Under the pieces are notes generated by a model. That model made no database searches. It saw only the letters and a list, made by a program, of their open reading frames with translations, and had not been told where the DNA came from. This document shows positions 34,155-45,231 of a DNA stretch of 64,000 bases, one piece after another. The number at the start of each line of letters is the position of its first letter. Within the stretch, counting starts at the first letter, position 1. The position numbers and the translations under genes were made by a program. The stretch is from Paracamarosporium sp. OC-R06-R3 (taxonomy: Eukaryota; Ascomycota; Dothideomycetes; Pleosporales; Didymosphaeriaceae): the NCBI GenBank assembly GCA_019828545.1, contig JACVRA010000148.1, positions 248,001-312,000 of the forward strand, given 5' to 3'.

Positions 34155-36271
34155 TTATCGCCTGTTCGTCTTTCCCATGCCTCGTTTGCCCGTGACCTAT
34201 GCGACTGTTAGTGTCAATTCTGCAGGAGAAGGCAAAAATTCCTACCAAATGCTTGACCAACGACCCAGTTTGGTGCCTGTCGGCTTCACCTTGTCTGGCC
34301 ATCCTGTTCATCTTCTTCTGTGACAGCTTGGCCAGCCTCTCAGCCTTTGAACGAGATGCTTCATCCGTGACGCCATCTGTCCTGCGGTTTGTGCTCTGGC
34401 TTCTAGCACGGCTCTTGGCCCGCTCGAGAGCAGCCTTGGGGGTATCAATTTCCATAGCATCGCCATCAACGCCTTCCGAACGGCTACGAGCCAGACTGCG
34501 GCCACGGCTCTGGCTTCGTGCTCGCGAAGCAACATTGGAAGTATCGTAGCCAAGGCTCTCGAGATGGGATTCCATCTGAGACATCTTGACGGCCTTGGCG
34601 GAACGGGGAATGACGGCCCTGTTCTTGAGACTCTTCCGCATCTTCGCCTCGTTGCGAATAAGCTGCCTCTTCTCGCGGATGAGCTCTGCCTTGTATCGAA
34701 TATCTGCCTCCTCGGCATCTTCTAAATCGTCCTCGGACTCGTAGAAGCCCTCAGCTTCAAGCTTCTCCTCTTCCTCCTCCAATGCTGCGAGCTTGGCCTC
34801 AATGTCAGGATCAATGAAATCGTAGACGTTCTTGCCGTCAAAGACCTCAGGTATCCTGTCTTCCTTCCATTCTGGATTCTCAAGAATGTAGTTCTTCCGC
34901 ATGTTGAAGTTGTATACACCAGCACCTCCTTCCTCCTCTTCAATGTCGCGCTCCAGTCTTATCCGGTCCGGATCATTACTGTCGTACTTCTTCCTGTTCT
35001 TGACAGCATCCGGAATAGACGTTTCGCGGGTAACTCCACCCATGGGCTGAGCGACGTGGATGCGGCGAAGAAGGTCACCAAGCCTACCAGTTGGCTCACC
35101 CGAGCTATTCGTGCCTGCCTTGAGCTTCTCTGCATTACGTGCGGCCAACAAGCGATCGCACGCCTCGTTGCGGACGTTCATCAACCCTTCGGTTGTAGTG
35201 CAGGAGAGTTGGAGCAGCTCCACCTCACCTGATTTGAGCATACCTTGGATCAACTCCTGGCTCTCGGGGTCCAGATCTTCTGGTCTCGTAACATCAATCT
35301 TGTTGATGACAACGAATACCAGCTTATTGGCAAACAAAGGCTTGATTGAATTGAACAGTGAGACTTGAGCGGATACGGAATAACCGCACTGCTCAGACAA
35401 GTCCATGAAATAAAGGACAGCCGCACGCAAATGAGCGATTGCGCAGATGGACTGATGCTCGATCGTATTCATTTCCTCAAGCGGGTGGTCGAGAATACCG
35501 GGAGTGTCAATCGCCTGGAACCGCAACATCTTGTAGTCGAAGTGTCCGACGAAAAGACTCTTGGTGGTGAAAGCATAGGGCTGAACGTCGACATCGGCCC
35601 TGGAAATACCCTTCAAAAAGGACGATTTACCAACGTTGGGGTAGCCGCAAATAACGAGCGTGCGGGTGTTGGGGTCGATCGAGGGCAGACGGCCCAAATG
35701 CTGTCGGACCTGCTCTAGGTAGACGAGCGGGTCTTTAAGCCGTTTGCAGATTGTGGCCATGCGGCCAAGGGCGGCGCGCTTGAGGTTCTTGCACTGGAAC
35801 AAACTCTGGCTGCGATAGAATTAGCTTTACCAACACTGTTGTGGCTGAACCCCACTTACCCATATTTGATGAGCCTGACATAATCGCGAGCAACGGCCTC
35901 AATCAATGACTTGGCGGTGCTCAGCTGGCCCAGCGCGATCCTGAAGTGATCGGCATCGTACAGCGTGTTCAGAAGGTCGCGGTGGAATGGGTGGATGTCT
36001 GCGAGGCGCGGGAAACCGTTGATGGTGGCGGTCAAGCGCTCGGTGAAGGTCTCGGACGTGTACTTGACTTTACGAGTGTAGAAGGCTCGGATTCTGCTGA
36101 TCTTGAAGCCAGCGCGGATCTGTGTGGGAAGTCGCCTCTGTCTGCGCACAAGTTAGCCCCGCCGCGCGGGCTGCTTCTGGGGAGGGAGTCGTACGTGCGG
36201 GAGAGCACAATGTCGAGGAACTCCTGCGACGTCGGCACGACGGGGATGTCTTTCCACTGGGTCTTGGACAT
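34155..36271 (-). CDS. NOG1: Nucleolar GTP-binding protein Nog1, 654 aa
   Basis: Four exons (36195-36271, 35860-36141, 34246-35809, 34155-34196) join in frame. The protein begins [20 protein letters not shown] and continues through the conserved helical region ([20 protein letters not shown]). The circularly arranged Obg-like GTPase domain follows: G1 GYPNVGKSS (about 175-183), G3 DTPGILD, G4 NKID. A long charged C-terminal half has Arg/Ser-rich repeats. The small last exon restores the canonical tail [16 protein letters not shown]. Nog1 is needed for 60S ribosomal subunit assembly in nucleolus and nucleoplasm. Reading through the last 49-nt intron would give a spurious longer tail to 33874; the conserved ending argues strongly for splicing. 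Confidence 0.95.
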
Positions 36272-38458
36272 GATTGCAGCGACGCCGTGTTGTGCTGGAG
36301 TGCAGGAAGTCTGAGGCGGCGTATCGATACCAGAAATTTTGTCGCTCTTGCCAAATCTTTGCGCTAGCAGGGGCCCACTAGCCGAGCGCCGCTTCCCCTT
36401 TGGGTGGCGGCCCCGCTTCGTCCCACGCCAGAGGTGCAGTCCAGAATGCGACGAAATGGGAAGAGCATATGCACTGGCAGCATTTTCAGGTGGATTTCGT
36501 GTTGCTGTCAAGGGTTTTGGGTGAAAGATCGGACATAACTGTGGTCTGGGTGTTTTTTCTTCTTCTAAAGTGTCGAGTCTCTGATTCGGAGCCGCTGGAT
36601 TACCCCAACGTTTCTGATGGGTTACAGTGAGCTTTGAATTCAGGTACATTGACAGTAGAGATTACAATTGGTGCATAATAATCCTACATGGTGTTGAAAA
36701 GGCAGTAAGGAGCGATTAGTGGTGGTTTCGATGAACCCTTATGTTCATTTCGCAACCGATGGAAAAGTAAAAACGTCACGCTGGACATAAACGTAGAAAT
36801 TTGGTATACTTGCACGTCGTCTTGATCTTAGTACATAAATGAGACGGAAAATCAAAGGACCAAGCAACCTGAAAACTGAAACAAGGAGCAGGATTTGTAG
36901 GTCCACCCTCACCGTCAATCTTGCACTTCGAACCTCTGATGTGAGAAGCTCTTAGACTAAGAAGGCTGCTGGGTCTTTCCCGCCACGACACTGCATCTGC
37001 ATGGATTGTCTCCTCGCGCATGAGGACATGCCTTGCACTGCGATCCATCTGCCGCTGTTCCGTCTCCCCAATACATCGTGCGGCCTGCATCATTATCAGT
37101 TCCTGAAGTCACAAACTACGAATTGTCAAGATCACGTACAACGGCAGCAATCTCACAGCTGAGATGGTTTAGCGCAATTGGCAAGGTCTTGGGGCGATAA
37201 TTGGGCCATTGTGTGAGTATAGATGTGCGAGCTGAAGAAAAGGTGTATTCGTTTAGACTTTGGGGTAGCTTGATGATGTTGACGGATCAAGTTCGTCAAT
37301 TGAACAGTAGATTCCTGTAGTTCGTGGTATGGTGATTATGATAATACGGGGTAGGGGGAATATACGCACTCTCTGAGGCTCTGGGTATGTGAAGTAGGAC
37401 ATCACATCGTTGACTGTCTGCTCTGCCGTTCGCGAAAATCCACAATCTACAGCGAATATTCAATAATCTGGATTATAGGGGCTACTCTTCGGTTCTTTTT
37501 GATAAATATTGACTGCAATATTCGCCGTACCGGGTCGTGATCTTTGACTTTAGAAATCGAAACCTCACATCATAGTGACGTAAAGAATGATGTTGATGGC
37601 TAGATACGTCGCTCTAACCAAAAATGACAGTTGGAAGCTAATAATATGGGGGGAAATTGCCATAGCAATCCTCGAGTTCCAACAATTGGCACATATGCTT
37701 CAAAGGACAGGTACAGTATGTTTACTTGCACTACTCAATACACCGCCTTGTCTGGGTAACAGCCTCAGTAAGATAGCATATAGACGGTTGGCTCTACAAG
37801 AATCTGCTACCTGGACCTTCGAGAAAATTTAGTGAAGGAAAAAAAAGCGGCGACTCGTGTCCATTATGCAGCTGCAGGTCTCAATACCAAAAACTACGCG
37901 AATGCTGCACAAATTAGCATCTCTCGATGCTCAATATCCTAGCTATAATGCTTATAGTAATTAACTTACACATCATGGGGGGCCTGTTCAGTATAATACC
38001 TCGGATAGCCGCCCTAAACAATCGTCACGTGAATCACCAGCACTCTATTGCCTCCCTTGAGGTATTGTTCCTTCTTGCACGCGGATTTACCTCTATGCAA
38101 AAAATATAGAATGAGTGTATCTCTTGCTCATCATACTATATGAATTTTCCTTACGTTTCATCTAACGTCTTGTGGAGGTCAGTGTTCTATACTTTCTTAC
38201 ATCGGACAGCCCAACCATGGACGCGATGATTCTAGCTTGAAAACAGGTTGTGACTTGGGGTATCCTCCTGTAACCAGACCATTCCCAACACGTTCCTCGA
38301 CCACCAGCCATTCTTTGACCTAGCGCATTCCCCGCTTATACATCCTAATCAAACAGAGATGTAAGGGATTTCCATGGCCCAACGTTCACGAGTTGTGACT
38401 ACGTTTTCGCCAACACCCTTGATCCTCACAGCAACTCAATCGGTCATGTGCAGCTACA
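36272..38458. other. Intergenic region of about 2.2 kb
   Basis: Promoter side of Nog1 followed by an AT-rich stretch (about 37130-38160) without credible genes. It contains several short frames with hydrophobic content, but no splice-consistent model. Confidence 0.45.
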
Positions 38459-40705
38459 ATGGCCGAAATATGCCACAAACCCAACTGCTCCTGGTTATCG
38501 TTGCCAACACTGCGAGACCTGAAAGACCCCCCTCCCTTGAAGCCAAATCCTGAGCTTTCAGGTGTGGGAGTAAGACGGCAAGCAATTGCATTGTTGGGAA
38601 TCCATGACTGACTAAAACATCAGGTAATTCTCGGCTTTTCCATAACCGCCTACTTGACCGTTGCGCTGCTATACTTTCACTACATCACTGTGTACGATCC
38701 TCACCGCATTGGTCAGTTAGGCAAGGAATACACGAATCCGGTAGATAACGGCGTTCTTACATTTATCCGAGAGAAAGTAACTTCGTGGACTCCGAGTGTA
38801 AGTGCTTGAAGCTAATGTGCTGTACGGGATGCTTTGCTAATATTTTGTGAGTAGCGCCGTTTCGAATATGCCATGGAGAAATCGGTCCTCATTCTTAGCG
38901 ACACGCAACTCGTAACAGGACTCGCTATATTGATCGCAGGGTACTCGCAGCTTTCGTGCGGGATTAGTTCCTACCATTGGCAGATTTTGGTGTACGTTGC
39001 GTGGTTCTCTTCATTTACGTTTCTGTCGGCGATGGCATTTTTAGAGGGATACTTTCAGACGAACAACAACCTACGGCTTATTAGAGTCTTCTTTATGTGT
39101 ATCCTGGGTGGGCTTATGGTAGCTGCGCTTCTGCCGACGGGGAGTCGGAATTGGCTGGATGCTGCAAGGGAAGCTGAGCCGCTCTATGCTGGCCTTGAGG
39201 CGGAGTGCTTTTATGAACAGTGAGTCAGTCTGATAAAGAGTTGAACTTAGACCGAGCTGACCTCCTGGTGAACATATAGACTATCTATGGCTTCCTATAC
39301 CAAAGGAGGCCCAAAAGTTTGGTCGGTGGTCCTCTCCATCCTCGTGGTCAGTCTCTCCTACATACACAGTGGTATCAGGCTATTCGATCCCACTGCCGAG
39401 TTCAGCCGGAAGTACTTTCACACCATTCCAGGCTTCTACCTAAAGAAGCTTCTCTATTTTCTAGAGCGCCGAGCCACATGCCGATGCATCCGAGCTGCCG
39501 CTTGGACGGTACTGTATATGATGGTTTTCGCTGGGTTTATATTCCTTCGTGCAATGTATGATGTAGCTGAGTCGATGCTCGCCGAGATTATATGGCTGTC
39601 TTTCGCAATAGTGAGTTTCATTGTTCCCTTGTGCTAGAGGTACTTGCTAATCAAGCTCTGACTTCTAGGCGTGGGGCTCACTTAAAGTGTGGGATACCCG
39701 GACATTGGCGTGGGCTAACCAACTTGAGGACGGGACAATAGTTTTTGAGAACACTGCTAACAGCGAAGATGTATGGTCGTTTGGACAGACATTGCCGTTG
39801 GTCCTCTTGTTGTTACCGGTATTGTCGATGTTCCAATCTTACCGTCAGTGATGCTATCGTTCTGATATAATACTAAACAAACGCTAACGGACAAAGTGGA
39901 CAACGATGCAAAGACGCAAGACGCCCTCCATACTTTGCCTACCATCCGAGAATCTGGAATAACACAAGGCGAGAACAAACGGCAAATGGTAGGGTTCGCT
40001 GTTGTGTCTACTGGCACAGGTGCAGAAGACGAACAAGCACCTGCTACCCGCACCTCGAACTCAGGCGGTATAAAGCGCTGCGTCCCCTGGCCCCTGGCAA
40101 TACCACCATACATCAACAGTCGGAGTCCCTCCGAAGACGTCACTATTTGTACGTCTTCCCTTACTACCACAAGATCCACGTCACCAATCATGCCACACCC
40201 TCCGCCATATACCTTCTCCCCCGATCTCCTATCTAGAACGCTTCTCCCGCCGCTACCCCGCCACCCCTACCACTCCTTCTTCCGCTACGCCTGGTACCGA
40301 GACCACATCTACCTCCTTATTTGCCAGAGTCTCATGCTAGGTTGCGTGATCCTGTGGGCACAGAGCGAGATCGTGTCTGTGCTCGGCATTTCATACATCC
40401 TACACAATAGGCTGTTTCTCATCTGGGTATTTGGCTTTATACCCGTATCGAGTGCGGTGCACCTTGCAGCGTGGTATATCGGTGCGAGCGTGGTGCGAAG
40501 GATTGATGGGGCGGAGGAGTGGCTGAATGGGAAGGGGGATAGGGATGTGATGAAGATGGAAAAGAGGTGGTGGGGGAGTATGAGCGTGGGGCAGTGGGTT
40601 TATTGGGGGTTGCGGTTCGTGTTGAAGGGTGGGTGTTTGGTCATGACGTTCCTTGCGAGCGCGCAGATTGCGGGGCCGTATAAATCAGATCGGAGTGATG
40701 GATAG
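38459..40705 (+). CDS. Multi-pass membrane protein of unknown function, about 654 aa
   Basis: Six exons (38459-38569, 38624-38797, 38855-39219, 39280-39610, 39669-39843, 39897-40705) join in one frame with GT-AG borders. The predicted protein starts MAEICHKPNCSWLSLPTL. It carries about nine hydrophobic helices, for example VILGFSITAYLTVALLYF, LVTGLAILIAGYSQL, ILVYVAWFSSFTFLSAMAFL, VFFMCILGGLMVAALLP, VLYMMVFAGFIFLRAMY, SLMLGCVILWAQSEIVSVLG and LFLIWVFGFIPVSSAVHLAAW. A hydrophilic insert rich in Ser, Thr and Pro (about residues 390-480) separates the last two helices from the rest. No family name can be given with confidence. The last exon could in principle be a separate gene, but the frame-preserving join favours one gene. 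Confidence 0.6.
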
Positions 40706-40885
40706 AGATATTCTCATGAGTAGTGATATTTACGTTTGCATTTCATATTGCCATATCAGTTTCTTACTTGCGGCCTGATCATCTATCGTGGTCGTGCCTC
40801 TCATCCTGTCTGTTGCCTGTCCTTTTTAAATGGCTCTTTCCTCATAAAGCAAGTCGTAACGCGATACAATCCTCTCCTCCCATCA

Positions 40886-41656
40886 TCAAGCGCCACCCAC
40901 TTCCTCGATGACCTTCTTGAGATTGTGTATGTCATGCGCAAACCGTCCCAAGAACAGCCCGTCCACACCTTCGGCGATCTTCGCAAACGTACCAGGCCCT
41001 GCGCTACCTCCATATAGTATCCTCGTCACGCCCTCCCTTGCGCCAGCCAGCCGCCTCAGCTCCTTCGTCACATTCACAACATGATCCGCGTCCGCCGGTT
41101 CTTTTGCACCTATTGCCCACACAGGCTCATACGCGAGTATCACCTCGCTCTCGTCTGGCACTGCGGCAAGGACTGATGTGACCTGCGGTGTGCACTCTGA
41201 GATTGCGGCACCGACAGCCGCTGAAGGCGACGTCGTGTTATGCGTTCGCTCCCCGATGCACACCAGAGGAATCAGTCCGTTCCGCGCGCAAGCACCGGCT
41301 TTCTTCGCGACGCTCTCGTCTGTCTCGCCAAAAAGCGCTCTCCGCTCCGCATGCCCTATCTCTACGATCCTTGCGCCGGCCTGCTTCAATACTACTGGCG
41401 ACACTTCTCCGGTGTACGCGCCCTTGTCTTCCCAGTGTGTGTCTTGGGCGCCGAGGAGTATGGAGGAGGGTTGGAGGATTTCGGCGGCGGAGACGAGGGT
41501 CACGAAGTCGGGGATTGCGAAGAGGTCGATGCGGGCATTCCAGGCGTCTCCGTCAAGCTGGAGCATGCCACGGATATATGAGAGGGTGGAGGGCAGGTCA
41601 AAGTACATTTTAAGGGAGACGCCGACAATGCGACGGGGACGAGTGAGCGGGGGCAT
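40886..41656 (-). CDS. Triosephosphate isomerase-like paralogue, 256 aa
   Basis: A complete TIM-barrel isomerase of the triosephosphate isomerase family. Catalytic residues are present: Lys16 (VSLKMYF), His102 (EIGHAERR) and Glu177 (AYEPVWAIG, the mobile loop 6). GGSAGPG near 216 corresponds to the phosphate-binding loop. It departs from glycolytic TIM in two places. The N-terminal NWKMN is replaced by SLKMY, and the last phosphate loop (usually LVGGASL) reads LFLGRFAHD. Sub-families with such changes act on other phosphorylated sugars such as erythrulose phosphates, so it is probably not the glycolytic enzyme. The actual substrate is not established. Single exon. Confidence 0.85.
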   Translation of the reverse strand: MPPLTRPRRIVGVSLKMYFDLPSTLSYIRGMLQLDGDAWNARIDLFAIPDFVTLVSAAEILQPSSILLGAQDTHWEDKGAYTGEVSPVVLKQAGARIVEIGHAERRALFGETDESVAKKAGACARNGLIPLVCIGERTHNTTSPSAAVGAAISECTPQVTSVLAAVPDESEVILAYEPVWAIGAKEPADADHVVNVTKELRRLAGAREGVTRILYGGSAGPGTFAKIAEGVDGLFLGRFAHDIHNLKKVIEEVGGA

Positions 41657-42563
41657 TGCGTGCGTGCTGCGAGAGGGTAGCTAGAAGGACTGGTAGATGG
41701 TTGCAGTGCGTGCAGAGGGTAACGGATGGACGTATACTGGACCTAGCTGGCAGCTGGAAGGTGAGCAGGTGATGTCGCGATATAATTACTGACGTCGTTG
41801 GAGGGGCCGAGGGTTACTGCAAGGGGCAGGCCCGGGGAAGGCGAGATCGGTCAGTACACAGCCAGAGCGGGGGCGAGGCTGTTCAGGAACAGGCTAGTAA
41901 ATGTGCTTGGATACGAGGCAATCCGAAATCTAATTCTATTCAGAACCGTAGCATCGTCGATGGAGACATTGGAGGCATTTCCGAAGAAAGAAGGCCGCCG
42001 GTGCATTGCAACGAACCCCACGCAGCAGGGGTTGCTGGTCAGCTTCACCGCGGGGTATTTCCCCGACGCAAATTGCGCTCCCCGCACAGAACGAGGCCAA
42101 GCGGTACTCGATGGAGTCAATTGCGTCGCAAACGCGAAGTTGCAGGCAGAGCAGAAGAACAGCACGCATGACGACCCAAACGGGCCAGATCTTGGCGCCG
42201 ATTTCGCCGATTCTCAGACCGCCGCTAAGCAATTGTTCCCCTCTACTGCACCTCCCACTCGCATACGCACGCTAAACACATTCTCATACACCACTCGTGG
42301 TTCATGCATCGCCAGCTCGCGGATCGTTGGGCCCGCGTTCGCTACATTGGATAGCTAACCAGCATAACTAGCCACTCACCGCACCTACTCGTCGGAAACT
42401 TTGCCTGCTCGGCTTTCGGTGTATGCTGCAAAACCCCCGAGCAACGCTTATATACTTCTGTGGGGTTGTGCTGACCTGGGTACCGTATAGGCAAGAGGAG
42501 GAAGACGGATAGGGTTTTTTCTTCTTCAGTTCATAGCATTCCATTGCGTACCGCGCCGCCACC
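41657..42563. promoter_or_regulatory. Divergent intergenic region between the TIM paralogue and MTHFR
   Basis: Both genes are transcribed away from this 907-bp stretch. A CRE-like TGACGTC lies at about 41791. A 186-codon plus-strand open frame (41798-42358) has no recognisable domain and is not called as a gene. Confidence 0.4.
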
Positions 42564-44652
42564 ATGCACATCTCGAAGATGCTCGCGCAGTCGAAGGAGG
42601 AGGGGAAGCCCACCTTCTCCTTCGAATTCTTCCCGCCGAAAACCGCTCAGGTACCTACAACAAAGAAGCGCTGCAACTCTGAGACATGGAGCTAATTTTC
42701 TGCAGGGTGTCCAGAACCTCTATGACCGCATGGATCGCATGCACGGCTTGGGTCCCAAGTTCATCGATATTACGTGGGGCGCTGGCGGCAGCCTCTCCCA
42801 TTTGACCTGCGAGATGGTCAAGGTCGCCCAAAGCGTTTACGGCCTCGAGACATGTATGCACCTTACATGTACCGACATGGAGAGGTCCAAGATCGACGAT
42901 GCGCTGAAGACGGCCTACGATGCCGGGTGCACAAACATCCTCGCCCTGCGTGGTGACCCACCAAGAGAATCAGAGAAGTGGCAGGCAGTTCAGGGCGGGT
43001 TCAAATACGCAAAGGACCTGGTGAAATACATCCGGGAGAAATACGGGGACCATTTCGATATCGGCGTGGCGGGGTACTCGGAAGGCAGCGATGACAACGA
43101 TAACGTAGATGAGCTCATCGATCATCTGAAGGAGAAGGTGGATGCAGGTGGTACCTTCATCGTTACTCAGATGTTCTACGACACCGACATCTTTATCGAC
43201 TGGGTGCACAAGGTCCGCGCAAAGGGTATCGATATCCCAATTATTCCTGGCATCATGCCTATCTCCACGCACGCTGCTTTTCTCCGTCGCGCAAAATGGT
43301 CCAAGATCAGAATTCCGGATCAATGGACTGACGTTCTGGAGCCTATCAAGAACGATGACTCGGAAGTTCGTGAGGTTGGAAAGGGCCTTGTTGCCGACAT
43401 GTGCCGGAAGCTGATCGATGCCGGCATTCTTCACCTACACTTGTAAGCCGAACCCAAACATATCCTCAAAACCTTTGTGCTGACTTCTGAAGCTACACGA
43501 TGAACCTCGCCCAGTCCAGCCGCATGGTCCTCGAGGAGCTAGACCTTCTCCCCGATGTCGAAAGCCCGCTGCAGAAACCGCTGCCATGGCGGCCGTCACT
43601 TGGCCTCAAGCGTCGCGAGGAGAATGTCCGACCCATTTTTTGGCGCAACCGCAACCGCTCTTACATTGCTCGTACGCAAGATTGGGACGAGTTTCCTAAC
43701 GGTCGCTGGGGTGACGCTCGATCTCCCGCTTTCGGTGAATTCGACGCGTACGGTATCGGTCTGAAGGGCAGCAATGAGCAGAACATCAAGCGCTGGGGAA
43801 CCCCAGCATCTGTCAAGGACATCTCGGACATTTTCGTCAAGTATATGTCTGGCAACCTCGAATCGTTGCCCTGGAGCGAGTCGGCCATCTCTAAGGAAGC
43901 TGACACCCTCCAACAGAACCTCATCGACCTGAACCGCCGCGGCTTCTTTACCATCAATTCGCAGCCTCCCGTGAACGGCGCCAAGTCAAACCACCCGGTG
44001 TACGGATGGGGTCCAGCACATGGCTACGTCTACCAGAAGGCATACCTAGAAGTCTTAGTTTCGCCTGAGTACATTGCAGAATTGATTACCCGAGTCGAGC
44101 GTGATCCTGAGATCACCTACTATGCGGTGAACAAAGATGGCGACCTGAAGACCAACTCTCCGGAGGGACCAAACGCTGTCACATGGGGTGTATTCCCTGG
44201 GAAAGAAATCGTGCAGCCGACCATCGTCGAGGCAGTCAGCTTTCTGGCCTGGAAGGATGAGTTCTACCGGCTAGGTCAGCAGTGGGCAAACTGCCATTCT
44301 TCTACCAGCCCCTCGCGCTATGTGATTGAAGATGTAATGGATACATGGTACCTCATCAACATTGGTAAGTAATGGTCTCTATGAAAAAACATAATGATAC
44401 TGACTTTGGATGATAGTCCACAACAACTTCCAGGAGAGCAATGGCATCTTCCCTCTCTTTGATGGGCTCGAGGTAGCGGACATGGAGAAGGAACTCCATT
44501 CCACAGGCCTTACTAATGGTGAGACGACGAACGGCGACTCATCTGCCAGCGGTAACGGCGGACCTACCAACGGCAAGAAGTCGACTTTGAATGACCTCGT
44601 TGAAGCTGCAAAGTCAGCTGCATCCACAGTGACCAACGGCATTACGGCTTGA
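42564..44652 (+). CDS. Methylenetetrahydrofolate reductase, 643 aa
   Basis: Four exons (42564-42650, 42706-43442, 43493-44364, 44417-44652) join in frame. The start lies in a favourable context (GCCGCCACCATGC). The N-terminal catalytic TIM barrel shows FSFEFFPPKT, FIDITWGAGG, HLTCTDM, NILALRGDPP, GVAGYSEG and FIVTQMFYD. It ends at the conserved LHFYTMNLAQS, restored across the second intron. The fungal/animal-type C-terminal regulatory domain follows (PIFWRNRNRSYIARTQDWDE, WGWGP-type segment YGWGPAHGY, VTWGVFPGKEI). An unconserved Asn/Gly/Ser-rich tail of about 50 residues ends the protein. The enzyme makes 5-methyltetrahydrofolate for methionine synthesis. Fungi often have two paralogues; which one this is was not resolved, so no symbol is given. 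Confidence 0.96.
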
Positions 44653-45231
44653 GTTTCTCAAGCTCAAGTAAATATTGACACTCCATCTTGACCTGATTGT
44701 ATTCAACAAGCGAGCCCGACCGCATGCGCAATTCAACCCTGCTTCAACCCACGGCCGGCAACTATCTCCTTTTGTGTTCCTGGATCTTTCTGCTGATTAG
44801 ATTGGTGTTTCGGTTTGTTCCCTACTGTCGAGAATCTGCATATTAAAGTCATGCCAGAGCATGCATGTGGATATAACGGTGTCGATTCAACCTGACGACC
44901 CTAATGAGAATAACGAAGGGTAAATGTTGGAAAAGTTTATTGGTAGCATATGAGATACCCGACCAGCCCTTCAACTGCGCTGGTCAAAAACTAAAATGTC
45001 AAATCTATCAGGATTTTAGCTTGGGGATATCGACCCATATCTATATGTGCCACATACACCTGCTGTGATAAGTGCCGACTCACTACTCCACTCCACCTCG
45101 GTTCGGAGATAAAGATTAGGTATAGTTGATATTACGTCATTTTGCCTTCTCCACATCGATGTGGCAGCACGTCAACCGACTATTTGGGGGTATGCGATGC
45201 TGAAACAGTATTATAACACGATTATTCACAC
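44653..45231. other. Intergenic region
   Basis: 3' flank of MTHFR and promoter side of the iron-type alcohol dehydrogenase. Nothing further recognised. Confidence 0.5.

Noticed and set aside
41798..42358. 186-codon plus-strand frame between the TIM paralogue and MTHFR
   Set aside because: No recognisable domain and poor coding character; the opposite strand is equally open over part of it.
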